DNA of 64,000 bases from assembly GCF_000687875.1 (NCBI RefSeq), contig NZ_JHYG01000004.1:1-64000 (forward strand). Direction: 5' to 3'. Source of the stretch: Acidocella facilis ATCC 35904 (lineage in GTDB: Bacteria > Pseudomonadota > Alphaproteobacteria > Acetobacterales > Acetobacteraceae). The notes below the pieces were generated by a model, which worked only from the letters and a program-made list of their open reading frames with translations, was not told the DNA's origin and did no database searches. Each line of letters begins with the position of its first letter. The first letter of the stretch is position 1. Both the position numbers and the translations under genes were made by a program. Of this stretch, positions 54,750 to 63,251 are shown piece by piece.

Positions 54750-55076
54750 ATGGCAAAACCTGAGCTTGGCGAAAAACATACCTGCGTGTCCTGCGGCGCG
54801 CGCTTCTTCGATCTCGGCAAGGCGCCGGCCGTTTGCCCGAAATGCGGCACCGAGCAGCCGGCCGAGCAGCCGCGCCTGAAGCGCGCCGCGCCGCTGCCGG
54901 ATGAGCAGAAGAAGGTCGCCAAGCCGGCGATCGACGGGGATGACGTGGATGTGGAAGTGCCCGACGACGCGGACGATGACGACATCCTGGAAGATGCGGA
55001 CGACATGGAGGACGACACCTCCGACATCGACGCCGATATCGACGTGCAGACCGAAGCCGGCGACGACGAGCGCTAG
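54750..55076 (+). CDS. FYDLN-type zinc-ribbon acidic protein (TIGR02300 family)
   Basis: This 108-residue protein begins with a zinc ribbon, [20 protein letters not shown] with CG, and continues into a highly acidic tail rich in Asp and Glu (about 65-108). The usual FYDLN is FFDLG here. The family is confined to alphaproteobacteria and has no settled role. The start ATG is at 54750. It is divergent from aroA. Confidence 0.9.
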   Translation: MAKPELGEKHTCVSCGARFFDLGKAPAVCPKCGTEQPAEQPRLKRAAPLPDEQKKVAKPAIDGDDVDVEVPDDADDDDILEDADDMEDDTSDIDADIDVQTEAGDDER

Positions 55077-55178
55077 AGCAATATGTGTTTAGGTTGACGC
55101 GGGAGCGTCAAGATAAACACGTAAAATTGCTCGCATAAATAAAAGTTAGAGCATCAAGCTAAAAGCTTGATGCTCTAA
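55075..55178. repeat. Compound TAGAGC palindrome, copy 2
   Basis: The first palindrome (55075-55132) has arms ATGTGTTTAGGTTGACGC and GCGTCA..TAAACAC, with AGAGCAAT at its outer end and ATTGCTC at the other. The second (55146-55178) is the perfect TTAGAGCATCAAGCT / AGCTTGATGCTCTAA. The same pair occurs at 11259-11365 in the opposite order, so the two copies are inverted relative to one another. Confidence 0.8.
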
Positions 55179-55181
55179 GCG

Positions 55182-55261
55182 CAAAAGTTTTTGAGGGGGG
55201 TAAAACTGCCCCCAGGTTCTTCGCCGCTTTTTTGAAAAAAAGCGGCACCAAAAAACTTTTG
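55182..55261. repeat. AAAAGTTTTTGGGG-type palindromic element, copy 5
   Basis: The outer arms GCAAAAGTTTTTGAGG and CCAAAAAACTTTTGC flank the inner hairpins GGGGG..CCCCC and GCCGCTTTTTTGAAAAAAAGCGGC. The element lies next to the compound TAGAGC palindrome, between the convergent genes for the FYDLN protein and the AsmA-like protein. Confidence 0.8.
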
Positions 55262-55291
55262 CGACCTGAGGCCGGGGCGTTGCGACACCCG

Positions 55292-55323
55292 AACCCCTTT
55301 CCGCGATGCGGAAGGGGTTTTTC
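55292..55323 (+). terminator. Intrinsic terminator after the zinc-ribbon gene
   Basis: AACCCCTTTCCGC and GCGGAAGGGGTT arms enclose GAT and are followed by TTTTT on the plus strand, a good rho-independent terminator. The asmA-like gene ends a few bases further right on the other strand. Confidence 0.75.
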
Positions 55324-55329
55324 CTTGCC

Positions 55330-58167
55330 CTAACTTCCTGGCTTCCAGCCGGTGGCGTCCTTCAGATCATATTCTCGCCCCGGCTTGCCCCACGGGCCGG
55401 AGAGCCGAACGCTCAGCGTCAGCTGCGGCTTCACTGCAGGGGTGGCGCCCAACTTCAGCGCCAGCGTCGATTCGAACAGATCGATCGTGCCGCTCGCCGC
55501 CAGCGTGCCGGCGGGGGCGGTGAGCTGCGCCTGGGTCAGGGTGCAATTGCCTTGCGCGATCGTCGCCGCCAGAGACAAGGTGGCAAACGGCGTCGTCCCG
55601 CCCGACAGGCTCTTGCTCAGCGCCGGGCGGGGTGTCGTGCTCAGCGCGCTGGCCAGGTCCGGCAGCGAGAGCCCGCTCAGCGTGCCGTTGCTGGCGGTGA
55701 TGGTGGCGCTGCCGCCCAGCGTCGCCGCCCAGGTTTTCGCGCTATAGCCGCTGGCGGTGAGGCTCGCGGTGGCGCTCAGCTGGCCGCTGGTCAGGGTCAG
55801 CGGGAAGCTCTGCGGCAGGGCCAGCGCTCCGGCATCGATGCCATCCGCAAGGAATTTCGCGCTCAGCGCCGGCGGCGCCTTGGGGTCGAGCTTCAGCGTG
55901 GCGCTGCCGGAGAGCTTGCCAGTGCCGATGGCGGCATCATCCAGCGTCAGGCGCGCCTGATCCGGTGCGAAGGAAAGCGTGCCGGCGGTGGCGCCAAAGA
56001 CCGGCGTGCCGGCATAAAGCACCTGGTTCGCCTTCAGCGCGATCTGCCCGCTCACCGGCAGGCTGCCCGGCATCTGCAGGCTGGCGGGCAGCTTCGGCAA
56101 GGCCAGCGTGCCGGCATCGATCTGGCCGCTGAGCTTGCCGCCGGATTTGTCTTGGGTCAGCATGATCTGGCCGGAAGCGTTCAGCTGCCCGGCGCTGAGC
56201 ACGAAATCATTCAGCCCTGCGCTGCCGGGGGCGGCGGAAAACCGCGCGCGCAGCGCCAGCGCGCCGGGGCCAGGGAAGGCGAGGCCAGGATCATTCACCC
56301 CGGCGCTGCAAGGCAGGCTCCCACCCTGGAACGGATAGCCCGGCAGCGGCGCCATGCGCGAGCAGCCGCCCCCCAGCCCGAGCAGCTTCAGCGCCGCGAT
56401 CGCGTCCGGGTGGCGCAGCGAGAGCGCGCCGCTGGCGCTGGGCTTGGTGAGATCGATCACCGGTGCGGCGGTGAGGGTGAAATCCCCCAGCGTGGCGACG
56501 GCGCTGGTCGAAAGCGCGTTGGGCGGCCCGGCGGCGGCCAGTACCAGGCTGAGATGCGGGCGCAGCAGCTCCGCCGGTAGCTTCACATCCTGCGGCAGCA
56601 AGGCGGCGAGGGGCGCGGCGGAGGGCAGGTCCAGCACCGCATGGGCGGAGGTCACCTTGAAGTCGCGGTCCAGTGTCACGCTGCCATTGGCGATGCCGCC
56701 ATAGAGCGAGGCGGTGGCGCGGCGGATATCGAGCTGCGCGCTCATATCCGCGTCGATGAACAGATTGCTCAGCTTCAGCGGCCCCGCCACCGCATGGGCG
56801 GCGGTGAGTTCGCCGGCGACGCTGACGCCGCCGCCCAGCGGGCGCTGCGCCAGCCACGCCGCCAGCGATGCGAGGTCGAGCTGGTCGAAGGCGAGCCGGA
56901 AGGCGGCATGCCCGGCGGAGAGGACCACCCGGCCATTCACATGGTCCGCGCCCAGCGTGCCGGTGATGTCGGTGAGGTCCGGCGCGTCGCGCGTGCCGCC
57001 CAGCTGTGCCTGCAGGCTGGCGCTCGTCCAGCCGGGCACGGCCGGCAGCCCTAGCCCGCTTGCCAGCGCCGTCAGGTCCGGCGCGGCGAGGCTCAGCCTG
57101 CCGGAGAGATCCTGGTTGGGCGAGGTTGTCAGATCGCCGCTGAGGCTAGCGCCGCCGGGCAGACCCAGCGTGAGGCCGGAGACGGCACTGCCGGCGGGGC
57201 TGGTCTTCAGCGTCGCCCGCAAGGCCGGGAAGCTCCTGCCGGCCAGACTCACATTCGCGGCATCGAGATGCAGCTCGGTCGCCAGCCCGCCGGGCCAGAG
57301 CGGCGACAGCTTGGTCAGCTGGTCGAGATCCAGCCCCTGGCCGGTCAGATCCGCCCGCAGCCCCAGCGGCGCGAAGGCCAGATGCGCGGTGCCGTGCAAC
57401 GCCAGCTTGTCCTGGCTGGCGCTGATATCCTCGGCGCTGATGCCGTTCGCGTCGGCGCTGATCTGGGTGCTGACGCTGGCATGGTCGGGCAGGGCCAGGT
57501 TCAGCTGCCCGGCCAGCTCGCTCTGCGCGTTCAGCGCCCCGGCGAAATGCGCGCTGGCCCCGCCCAGCCCGGCGTGCAGGGTTATCTGCGCCGCGCCGTC
57601 CGCCTCCGTCTCGCCGACGGCGAGGCTCAGCGAGACATCATGTGTCTGCAGCTTGCCATTGCCCGAGACGCTGACGCTGCCGCCGGCGCCGGTGAACAGA
57701 TCGGCATTGACATCGGTGAAATCGGCGGCGCCGAAATTGATCCGGCCATTCTTGATATGGGCGTGCAGCGCCGCCAGCCAGGGCGGCGGGGCGATGGCGC
57801 TGATGCCCCCGGGCAGCGGCCAGGGGAAGGTGATGTTGGGCGTGTCCAGATCCAGCGTGCGGGCGGCGAGCTGGCCTTGCAGCAGCGGCGCCAGCGCCAG
57901 ATCGAGCGACAGCGCATGCGCGGTGATCACTTCCTTGTCCGGCCCGGAAATGGTGATGCCGGTGGCGGTGATCTCGGGCTGCGGGAAGTAGGACAGAGAG
58001 AGCTTGCCGCTGATATGCACATCCCGCCCGGTCAGGCGCGAGGCGAAGGCCTCCACCGCCGTCCGGTGCGCCGGCGCCGCGACAAAGCTGGGCAGCGCCA
58101 GCAACGCGGCCCCCAGCGCCACCAGCAACGCCAGCGGGCCGGCCCAAAGAAGATGTTTGCGCGTCAC
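55330..58167 (-). CDS. AsmA family protein
   Basis: This 945-residue protein has one N-terminal transmembrane helix (about 8-30) and a long periplasmic part made of repeated beta-strand units, the AsmA-type architecture. The N terminus SGKLSLSYFPQPEITATGIT and the repeated LSGxxxL, LxxDGIDxGAL-like strands fit. AsmA-like proteins are proposed to form bridges that move lipids between membranes. No gene of the LPS or lipid export machinery is adjacent. The start is ATG at 58167. It is divergent from the DnaJ-domain gene. Confidence 0.87.
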   Translation of the reverse strand: MTRKHLLWAGPLALLVALGAALLALPSFVAAPAHRTAVEAFASRLTGRDVHISGKLSLSYFPQPEITATGITISGPDKEVITAHALSLDLALAPLLQGQLAARTLDLDTPNITFPWPLPGGISAIAPPPWLAALHAHIKNGRINFGAADFTDVNADLFTGAGGSVSVSGNGKLQTHDVSLSLAVGETEADGAAQITLHAGLGGASAHFAGALNAQSELAGQLNLALPDHASVSTQISADANGISAEDISASQDKLALHGTAHLAFAPLGLRADLTGQGLDLDQLTKLSPLWPGGLATELHLDAANVSLAGRSFPALRATLKTSPAGSAVSGLTLGLPGGASLSGDLTTSPNQDLSGRLSLAAPDLTALASGLGLPAVPGWTSASLQAQLGGTRDAPDLTDITGTLGADHVNGRVVLSAGHAAFRLAFDQLDLASLAAWLAQRPLGGGVSVAGELTAAHAVAGPLKLSNLFIDADMSAQLDIRRATASLYGGIANGSVTLDRDFKVTSAHAVLDLPSAAPLAALLPQDVKLPAELLRPHLSLVLAAAGPPNALSTSAVATLGDFTLTAAPVIDLTKPSASGALSLRHPDAIAALKLLGLGGGCSRMAPLPGYPFQGGSLPCSAGVNDPGLAFPGPGALALRARFSAAPGSAGLNDFVLSAGQLNASGQIMLTQDKSGGKLSGQIDAGTLALPKLPASLQMPGSLPVSGQIALKANQVLYAGTPVFGATAGTLSFAPDQARLTLDDAAIGTGKLSGSATLKLDPKAPPALSAKFLADGIDAGALALPQSFPLTLTSGQLSATASLTASGYSAKTWAATLGGSATITASNGTLSGLSLPDLASALSTTPRPALSKSLSGGTTPFATLSLAATIAQGNCTLTQAQLTAPAGTLAASGTIDLFESTLALKLGATPAVKPQLTLSVRLSGPWGKPGREYDLKDATGWKPGS

Positions 58168-58287
58168 GTCAGCTTGTGAACCTGTCTCTCATTTATCATT
58201 TAGTGAGCTCTGGCCCCCTAAACCCGCCATGGTGAATGTCCCATTGTGTGGTTGGGTTCAAGGGCGGCGCTGTGCTAGGCGGGGTAT

Positions 58288-59073
58288 ATGAGCTATTGGG
58301 GCAAGTTTATCGGCGGCATGGCGGGCTTCGCCATGGGCGGCCCGGTGGGGGCTTTGTTCGGCGCGGCGCTGGGCCACGCGGCGGATGAAGGCAAGCTGAA
58401 CGGCTTCACCCCCAATCTGCAGGGCTTCGCCGGCCGCGCCATGCCATTCGACCCGCTGCGTCTGGCGGCGATGATGGGCCGGCGCGACCAGGTTTTCGCC
58501 ATCGGCGTCACCGTGCTGGCGGCCAAGCTGTGCAAATGCGACGGGCCGGTGAGCCGGCTGGAAATCGACGCCTTCAAGGCCAGCTTCGCGATTCCCCCCG
58601 CCAGCATGGGCGAGGTGGCGAAACTCTTTGACAGCGCCCGCGAGAGCGTCGCCGGTTTCGAGAGCTACGCCACCCAGCTCGGCCAGGCCTTCGCCGATGA
58701 CAAGACCCCGCTGGAGCAGGTGCTGGCCGGGCTGTATCAGATCGCCCGCGCCGACGGCCCGGTGAACAGCGCGGAGGCGGATTTCCTCTCCCGCGTCGCC
58801 TACGCCTTCGGGCTGGGCGAGGCGGCGGCGCGGCGCGCCGGGCAGGGCACCCCACCGCCGCAGGCGCCGTCCGAGGATCCGTATCTGGTGCTGGGCGTGC
58901 GCCGGCAGGCCAGCGCCGATGAAATCCGCGCCCGCTGGAAACAGCTGATGCGCGAGACCCATCCTGACAGTCTGGCGGCGCGCGGCGCGTCCCCGGCGAT
59001 GATCGAGGCCGCCTCGCAGAAGGTGGCGCGGATCAACGCCGCCTATGACGCGATCAAGCGCGCCCAGGCATAG
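58288..59073 (+). CDS. DjlA-like protein with TerB and DnaJ domains
   Basis: This 261-residue protein has a Gly-rich N-terminal stretch that may associate with membrane (WGKFIGGMAGFAMGGPVGAL), a TerB/tellurite-resistance-like helical domain (about 68-180) and a C-terminal J-domain (about 195-260). The J-domain carries the HPD in RETHPDSLAAR, required to activate DnaK. This is the layout of DjlA-type co-chaperones. The start is ATG at 58288. It is followed 8 bp later by the LysE gene. Confidence 0.88.
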   Translation: MSYWGKFIGGMAGFAMGGPVGALFGAALGHAADEGKLNGFTPNLQGFAGRAMPFDPLRLAAMMGRRDQVFAIGVTVLAAKLCKCDGPVSRLEIDAFKASFAIPPASMGEVAKLFDSARESVAGFESYATQLGQAFADDKTPLEQVLAGLYQIARADGPVNSAEADFLSRVAYAFGLGEAAARRAGQGTPPPQAPSEDPYLVLGVRRQASADEIRARWKQLMRETHPDSLAARGASPAMIEAASQKVARINAAYDAIKRAQA

Positions 59074-59081
59074 AGGACAAA

Positions 59082-59714
59082 ATGTTCCAGCATCTCGGCG
59101 TGTTTTTCCTGGCCTGCCTGATGCTGGCGATTTTGCCGGGGCCGGGCATGACCTACGTGATCAGCCGCTCGCTGGCCGGCGGCACGCTGGAAGGGCTGGC
59201 CTCCAGCCTCGGCACCGGCTCGGGCGGGGTGGTGCAGGTGATGCTGGGCGCGGCCGGGCTTTCGGCTTTGGTGCTGGCCAGCGCGCAGCTTTTCACCGTC
59301 CTGAAACTGGCCGGGGCGGTCTATCTGATCTGGATCGGCCTCAGCACCATCCGCAAGGCCGGCGCGGCGACCAACACCGCCCCCATCCGCGGCCGCGCCG
59401 GGCTGGCGCGGGCCTGGCGGGACGGGCTGGCCGTCTCCGCCCTCAACCCCAAAACCGCCGCCTTCTTCCTGGCCTTCCTGCCGCAATTCATCGCCCCGTC
59501 GGCCGGCCATGTGGCGCTGCAATTCCTCGCCCTCGGGCTGATGGCGATCCTGCTCTACACCGCCTCGGACGCGATCATGGCGCTGGCCGCCGCCAGGTTG
59601 AAGCGGCTCTTCACCGGGCGCGGCAATGCCGTCATCCGGGTGCGCCAGGCGGCGGGCGGGGCGATGATCTGCCTCGGTCTCGGCCTGCTGCTCACCCGCC
59701 GCCCGGCCGGCTGA
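59082..59714 (+). CDS. LysE family amino acid exporter
   Basis: This 210-residue membrane protein has about six transmembrane helices and the LysE/RhtB motif GPGMTYVISRSLAGG near residue 20. The charged stretch RDGLAVSALNPKTAAFFLAF is typical. It would export amino acids or related compounds; the substrate cannot be read. Its stop shares a base with the start of the next gene (TGATG). Confidence 0.9.
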   Translation: MFQHLGVFFLACLMLAILPGPGMTYVISRSLAGGTLEGLASSLGTGSGGVVQVMLGAAGLSALVLASAQLFTVLKLAGAVYLIWIGLSTIRKAGAATNTAPIRGRAGLARAWRDGLAVSALNPKTAAFFLAFLPQFIAPSAGHVALQFLALGLMAILLYTASDAIMALAAARLKRLFTGRGNAVIRVRQAAGGAMICLGLGLLLTRRPAG

Positions 59715-60388
59715 TGATCTTCGAGCCCTCGCCGAATTTCGATGCGCGGGAGGAACCCGTCTCGCATCTGGTGCTGCATTATACCGGGATGCCGACCGGG
59801 CGCGCCGCCATCGATCTGCTGAAGGCGCCGCGCGCGAAAGTCTCCGCCCATTACGTGATCGACGAGGATGGCACCGTTTTCAACCTGGTGCCCGAGGCGA
59901 TGCGCGCCTGGCATGCCGGCATTTCCTCCTGGCGCGGCAAAAGCGCGCTCAACGGCGCCTCCATCGGCATCGAGATCGTCAATCCCGGCCATGAATGGGG
60001 CTATCGCGCCTTCCCGCCGGCGCAGATGCAGGCGGTGCTGGCGCTCTGCCAGGGCATTTTGCGCCGACACGCCATCCCGGCGCGCAATGTCGTTGCCCAT
60101 TCCGACATCGCCCCGAACCGCAAACAAGACCCCGGCGAGCTGTTCGACTGGCCCTGGCTGGCCGCGCATGGGGTGGGGATCTGGACCGACGATTACGCCC
60201 CGCCCGGCGATCTGATGGCCGATCTCGCCGCCATCGGCTATGATATCACCCTGCCGCAAGACGCGGTGATCCGCGCCTTTCAGCGCCATTTCCTGCCCGC
60301 GCACCTCACCGGCGCGCCGGATGCTCCCACCACCGGCCGGGCTGCTGCCTTACGCCGGCTGGTTGACGCGGCCCCCGAAACTCCCTAG
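59714..60388 (+). CDS. N-acetylmuramoyl-L-alanine amidase (AmpD/AmiD-like)
   Basis: This 224-residue zinc amidase cleaves the bond between muramic acid and the stem peptide. It has the zinc-binding histidines in LVLHYTGMPTGRA and in VVAHSDIAPNRKQDPG, and the AHYVIDEDGTVFNLVPE strand. A short C-terminal PGBD-like helical part (about 165-215) is present. No signal peptide is seen, so the AmpD type (cytoplasmic recycling) is more likely than AmiD. It overlaps the LysE gene by one base; rnpB follows within 11 bases. Confidence 0.9.
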   Translation: MIFEPSPNFDAREEPVSHLVLHYTGMPTGRAAIDLLKAPRAKVSAHYVIDEDGTVFNLVPEAMRAWHAGISSWRGKSALNGASIGIEIVNPGHEWGYRAFPPAQMQAVLALCQGILRRHAIPARNVVAHSDIAPNRKQDPGELFDWPWLAAHGVGIWTDDYAPPGDLMADLAAIGYDITLPQDAVIRAFQRHFLPAHLTGAPDAPTTGRAAALRRLVDAAPETP

Positions 60389-60398
60389 GCACCGCGCC

Positions 60399-60784
<386 letters not shown>

Positions 60785-60898
60785 TTTATTTCCATTTCGC
60801 AATGTAGCGCGAACGAAAAGCGAACAAATGAAGAAGATTTCAGGAGCGCGCCCCGAGTCTCGCGGCGCATTTCCTCGCTGTCACGCTGGGGTTTTATT

Positions 60899-60969
60899 TT
60901 GACGGGGAGTCGCGTGCATGTTAGTGGTGAAGAAACCCATGTTTTCCCATGAAGTGGTGGAGTGTGGTG
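60899..60969 (+). promoter_or_regulatory. mraZ promoter region with MraZ-box-like repeats
   Basis: TTGACG at 60899-60904 is a plausible -35 with a weaker -10 about 15-17 bp later. Three GTGGTG hexamers start at 60924, 60954 and 60964, so all are in 10-bp phase. MraZ of other bacteria binds short G-rich direct repeats with 10-bp period just upstream of its own gene, so autoregulation is likely. The rest of 60785-61048 has no gene. Confidence 0.55.
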
Positions 60970-61048
60970 AGTTTCGGGTAGGCCGAAAGGGTTCGGGGTG
61001 AGCCCTGAAGGTTCGGTTTGAGGTGAAAGGTGTTGCGGCGCGGGGGCG

Positions 61049-61492
61049 ATGAAGCAGTTCTTTGGCAGCCACGAGAATAAGCGCGACGCGAAGGGGCGGG
61101 TATCCGTCCCGGCGTCGTTCCGTGCCGCCTGGAAGGACCATCCGGAGATGACCCTGATCCTGCGCCCCTCTTTCATCGAAGGCTGTGTCGAGGCCTGGCC
61201 TTTGCCGAATTACGCGCGCTTCCAGGAGAAGCTCGCGGCGATGCCGGAGATGAGCCCCGAGCAGGTCGGGCTGCAGACGCAGATTTTCTCCGATGCGGAA
61301 GAGGTCGAGCTGGATGCGCAGGGGCGGGTGCTGATCACCGGCTATCTCGCCGAGCAGGCGAACCTCTCCGATGCGGTGTTCTTCATGGGCCGCGGCGATC
61401 ATTTCCTGATCTGGGAACCGCAGGCCGGCAAGGCCTTCCGCGACGCCTCCCGCGCGCTCGCCCCGCGCTTGAGCTTCGGGGCGCCGTCATGA
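61049..61492 (+). CDS. mraZ: Transcriptional regulator MraZ
   Basis: This 147-residue regulator of the division and cell wall gene cluster has two AbrB-like swapped-hairpin halves. The first contains NKRDAKGRVSVPASFRA and the second VELDAQGRVLITGYLAEQA, the duplicated DxxGR signature. The start is ATG at 61049. It is the first gene of the dcw operon and its ATGA overlap with rsmH indicates coupling. The GTGGTG repeats upstream are its probable operator. Confidence 0.95.
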   Translation: MKQFFGSHENKRDAKGRVSVPASFRAAWKDHPEMTLILRPSFIEGCVEAWPLPNYARFQEKLAAMPEMSPEQVGLQTQIFSDAEEVELDAQGRVLITGYLAEQANLSDAVFFMGRGDHFLIWEPQAGKAFRDASRALAPRLSFGAPS

Positions 61493-62424
61493 GCAATTTT
61501 TCACATATTTCCGTCCTGCGCGACGAGGCGATCGAGGCGCTGCAGCCGCGTGAAAACGGCGTCTATCTGGATGGCACCTTCGGCGGCGGCGGCTATTCGC
61601 GGATGATCCTGGAGCGTGCCAAGTGCCGCCTGTTCGGGGTCGATCGCGATCCGGACGCGCTGCCGCGCGCCGCCGAACTGACCGCCGCCCATGCCGGGCG
61701 GTTTGAATTGATCCCTGGCCGCATCAGCGAAATTTCGGAGATGATGGCGGCGCGCGGGGTGGCCCGGCTGGATGGCGCGGTGTTCGATCTCGGCCTGTCC
61801 TCGTTCCAGATCGATGATCCGGCGCGCGGCTTTTCATTTCGCCAGGACGGGCCGCTGGACATGCGGATGAGCCGCGACGGGCAGTCCGCCGCGGACCTCG
61901 TGAATCTTTGCGCCGAATCCGATCTTGCCGATATTTTGTACAAATATGGTGATGAGAAAGCCGCGCGGCGGATCGCGAAACAGATCGTGGACCGGCGCAA
62001 GGCGCAGAAATTTACGACGACGGCGGATTTGGCTGGCGTGATACGGAGCGTTGTGAGACCGGATAAATCGGGGATCGACCCGGCAACCAGAAGCTTCCAG
62101 GCGTTGCGCATCGCCGTGAATGAGGAGCTTTCCGATATCGAGGCGGCGCTGGCGCAATCGGCCGCCTTGCTGGCGCCGGGCGGGCGGCTGGTGGTGGTCA
62201 GCTTTCATTCGCTGGAAGACCGGATCGTCAAGCATTTCTTCGCGCAGAGTGCCGGCCGCACGCCGGGCGCCTCGCGCCACGACCCCGCCGGGCTGGCCCA
62301 GGTCAGCGCCCCGGAATTTCGCCTGGTGACGAAATCCCCCATCCTGCCCGGGCAGGCTGAAATTCGCGCCAACCCGCGCGCGCGCAGCGCCAAGCTGCGC
62401 GTCATGGAAAGGCTCGCCGCATGA
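61489..62424 (+). CDS. rsmH: 16S rRNA m4C1402 methyltransferase
   Basis: This 311-residue SAM-dependent enzyme (formerly MraW) methylates cytidine 1402 of 16S rRNA. The motifs are HISVLRDEAIEAL, VYLDGTFGGGGYSRMIL, AVFDLGLSSFQID, DMRMSRDGQSAADLVN and the C-terminal VVSFHSLEDRIVKHFF. The start overlaps the mraZ stop as ATGA and its own stop overlaps the next gene in the same way. It is of normal length. Confidence 0.96.
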   Translation: MSNFSHISVLRDEAIEALQPRENGVYLDGTFGGGGYSRMILERAKCRLFGVDRDPDALPRAAELTAAHAGRFELIPGRISEISEMMAARGVARLDGAVFDLGLSSFQIDDPARGFSFRQDGPLDMRMSRDGQSAADLVNLCAESDLADILYKYGDEKAARRIAKQIVDRRKAQKFTTTADLAGVIRSVVRPDKSGIDPATRSFQALRIAVNEELSDIEAALAQSAALLAPGGRLVVVSFHSLEDRIVKHFFAQSAGRTPGASRHDPAGLAQVSAPEFRLVTKSPILPGQAEIRANPRARSAKLRVMERLAA

Positions 62425-63251
62425 TCGTTCGGCCCCTGACCTTCCTGACCGGCCTGCTCTTCGCGATCTCCGGCGCCTATCTGTTCATGGTCAAGCATCA
62501 GAGCCGGGCCCTGGAAAACCAGCTCGAACAGGTGGCCGAAACCAGCCGGCATGACGAGCAGAGCATCCGCGTGCTGCAGGCGCAGTGGGCGCTGGAGGCG
62601 GACCCTTCGCGTATCGCCGCGCTGGCCGCGCAATTCACCGGGTTGCAGCCGATGAAGCCGGGGCAGCTGGTCACGCTGGCCGACCTGGCCAGCACGCTGC
62701 CGCCGCCGGGCAGCGCCGCGCCCTTCAGCAATCCGGAAGACGAAGTACCGGCCTTGCCGGGGAGCGATGCCATCCCGGCGCCGAACGGCCCGGCGATCGA
62801 GGTGCAGGGCCATGTCGCCACGGCAACGCAGGCCGGGCACAGCGTCGCCCCCGCCGCGCCGGCGAAACCGGCCGAGCGGGTGGCCGAGATCGCCGTGCCT
62901 CACGAAACGGCGCCGGCGCATGCCGATATGCGGGCGCATCCGCCGGTGCATCATCCGGTGGCGCGCGTCGCCCGGGAAGAGGCCCCGCCGCATCACCTCG
63001 CCGCACCGGTGCGCGAAGCCGCGGCGCGGCCGCTCGCCTCGTCGCTGTATCAGCCCGGCGGCAGCGCGATCGCGTCGGCCGCCCCGGCGCCGCGTGAGCG
63101 TCAGCCGGTTGCCGCCCCGCGCCCCAGCCTGCCGATGGGCGCGCAGGTGGTGCGGGTGCGCGCCACCGCACAGCCGGCTGAACCCGCGCCCACCGCCCCG
63201 CTGGGCGGTGGCTCCCTCCTCGGCATGGCGCAGACCGGGAGCCAAAATTGA
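62421..63251 (+). CDS. ftsL: Cell division protein FtsL, extended form
   Basis: This 276-residue protein lies between rsmH and ftsI, the position of ftsL. It has a short cytoplasmic start, a transmembrane helix (about 5-22), and a coiled coil (about 26-60, SRALENQLEQVAETSRHDEQ), the FtsL core. A following conserved stretch ends near residue 90. The remaining 185 residues are rich in Ala, Pro and His and have low complexity. Typical FtsL proteins have about 100-130 residues, so the tail is unusual. The ATG overlaps the rsmH stop as ATGA. Confidence 0.85.
   Translation: MIVRPLTFLTGLLFAISGAYLFMVKHQSRALENQLEQVAETSRHDEQSIRVLQAQWALEADPSRIAALAAQFTGLQPMKPGQLVTLADLASTLPPPGSAAPFSNPEDEVPALPGSDAIPAPNGPAIEVQGHVATATQAGHSVAPAAPAKPAERVAEIAVPHETAPAHADMRAHPPVHHPVARVAREEAPPHHLAAPVREAAARPLASSLYQPGGSAIASAAPAPRERQPVAAPRPSLPMGAQVVRVRATAQPAEPAPTAPLGGGSLLGMAQTGSQN

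Noticed and set aside
59045-59713. In-frame extension upstream of the amidase start at 59714
   Set aside because: It runs through the LysE gene in another frame; the TGATG junction and the family N-terminus at MIFEPSPNF fix the true start.
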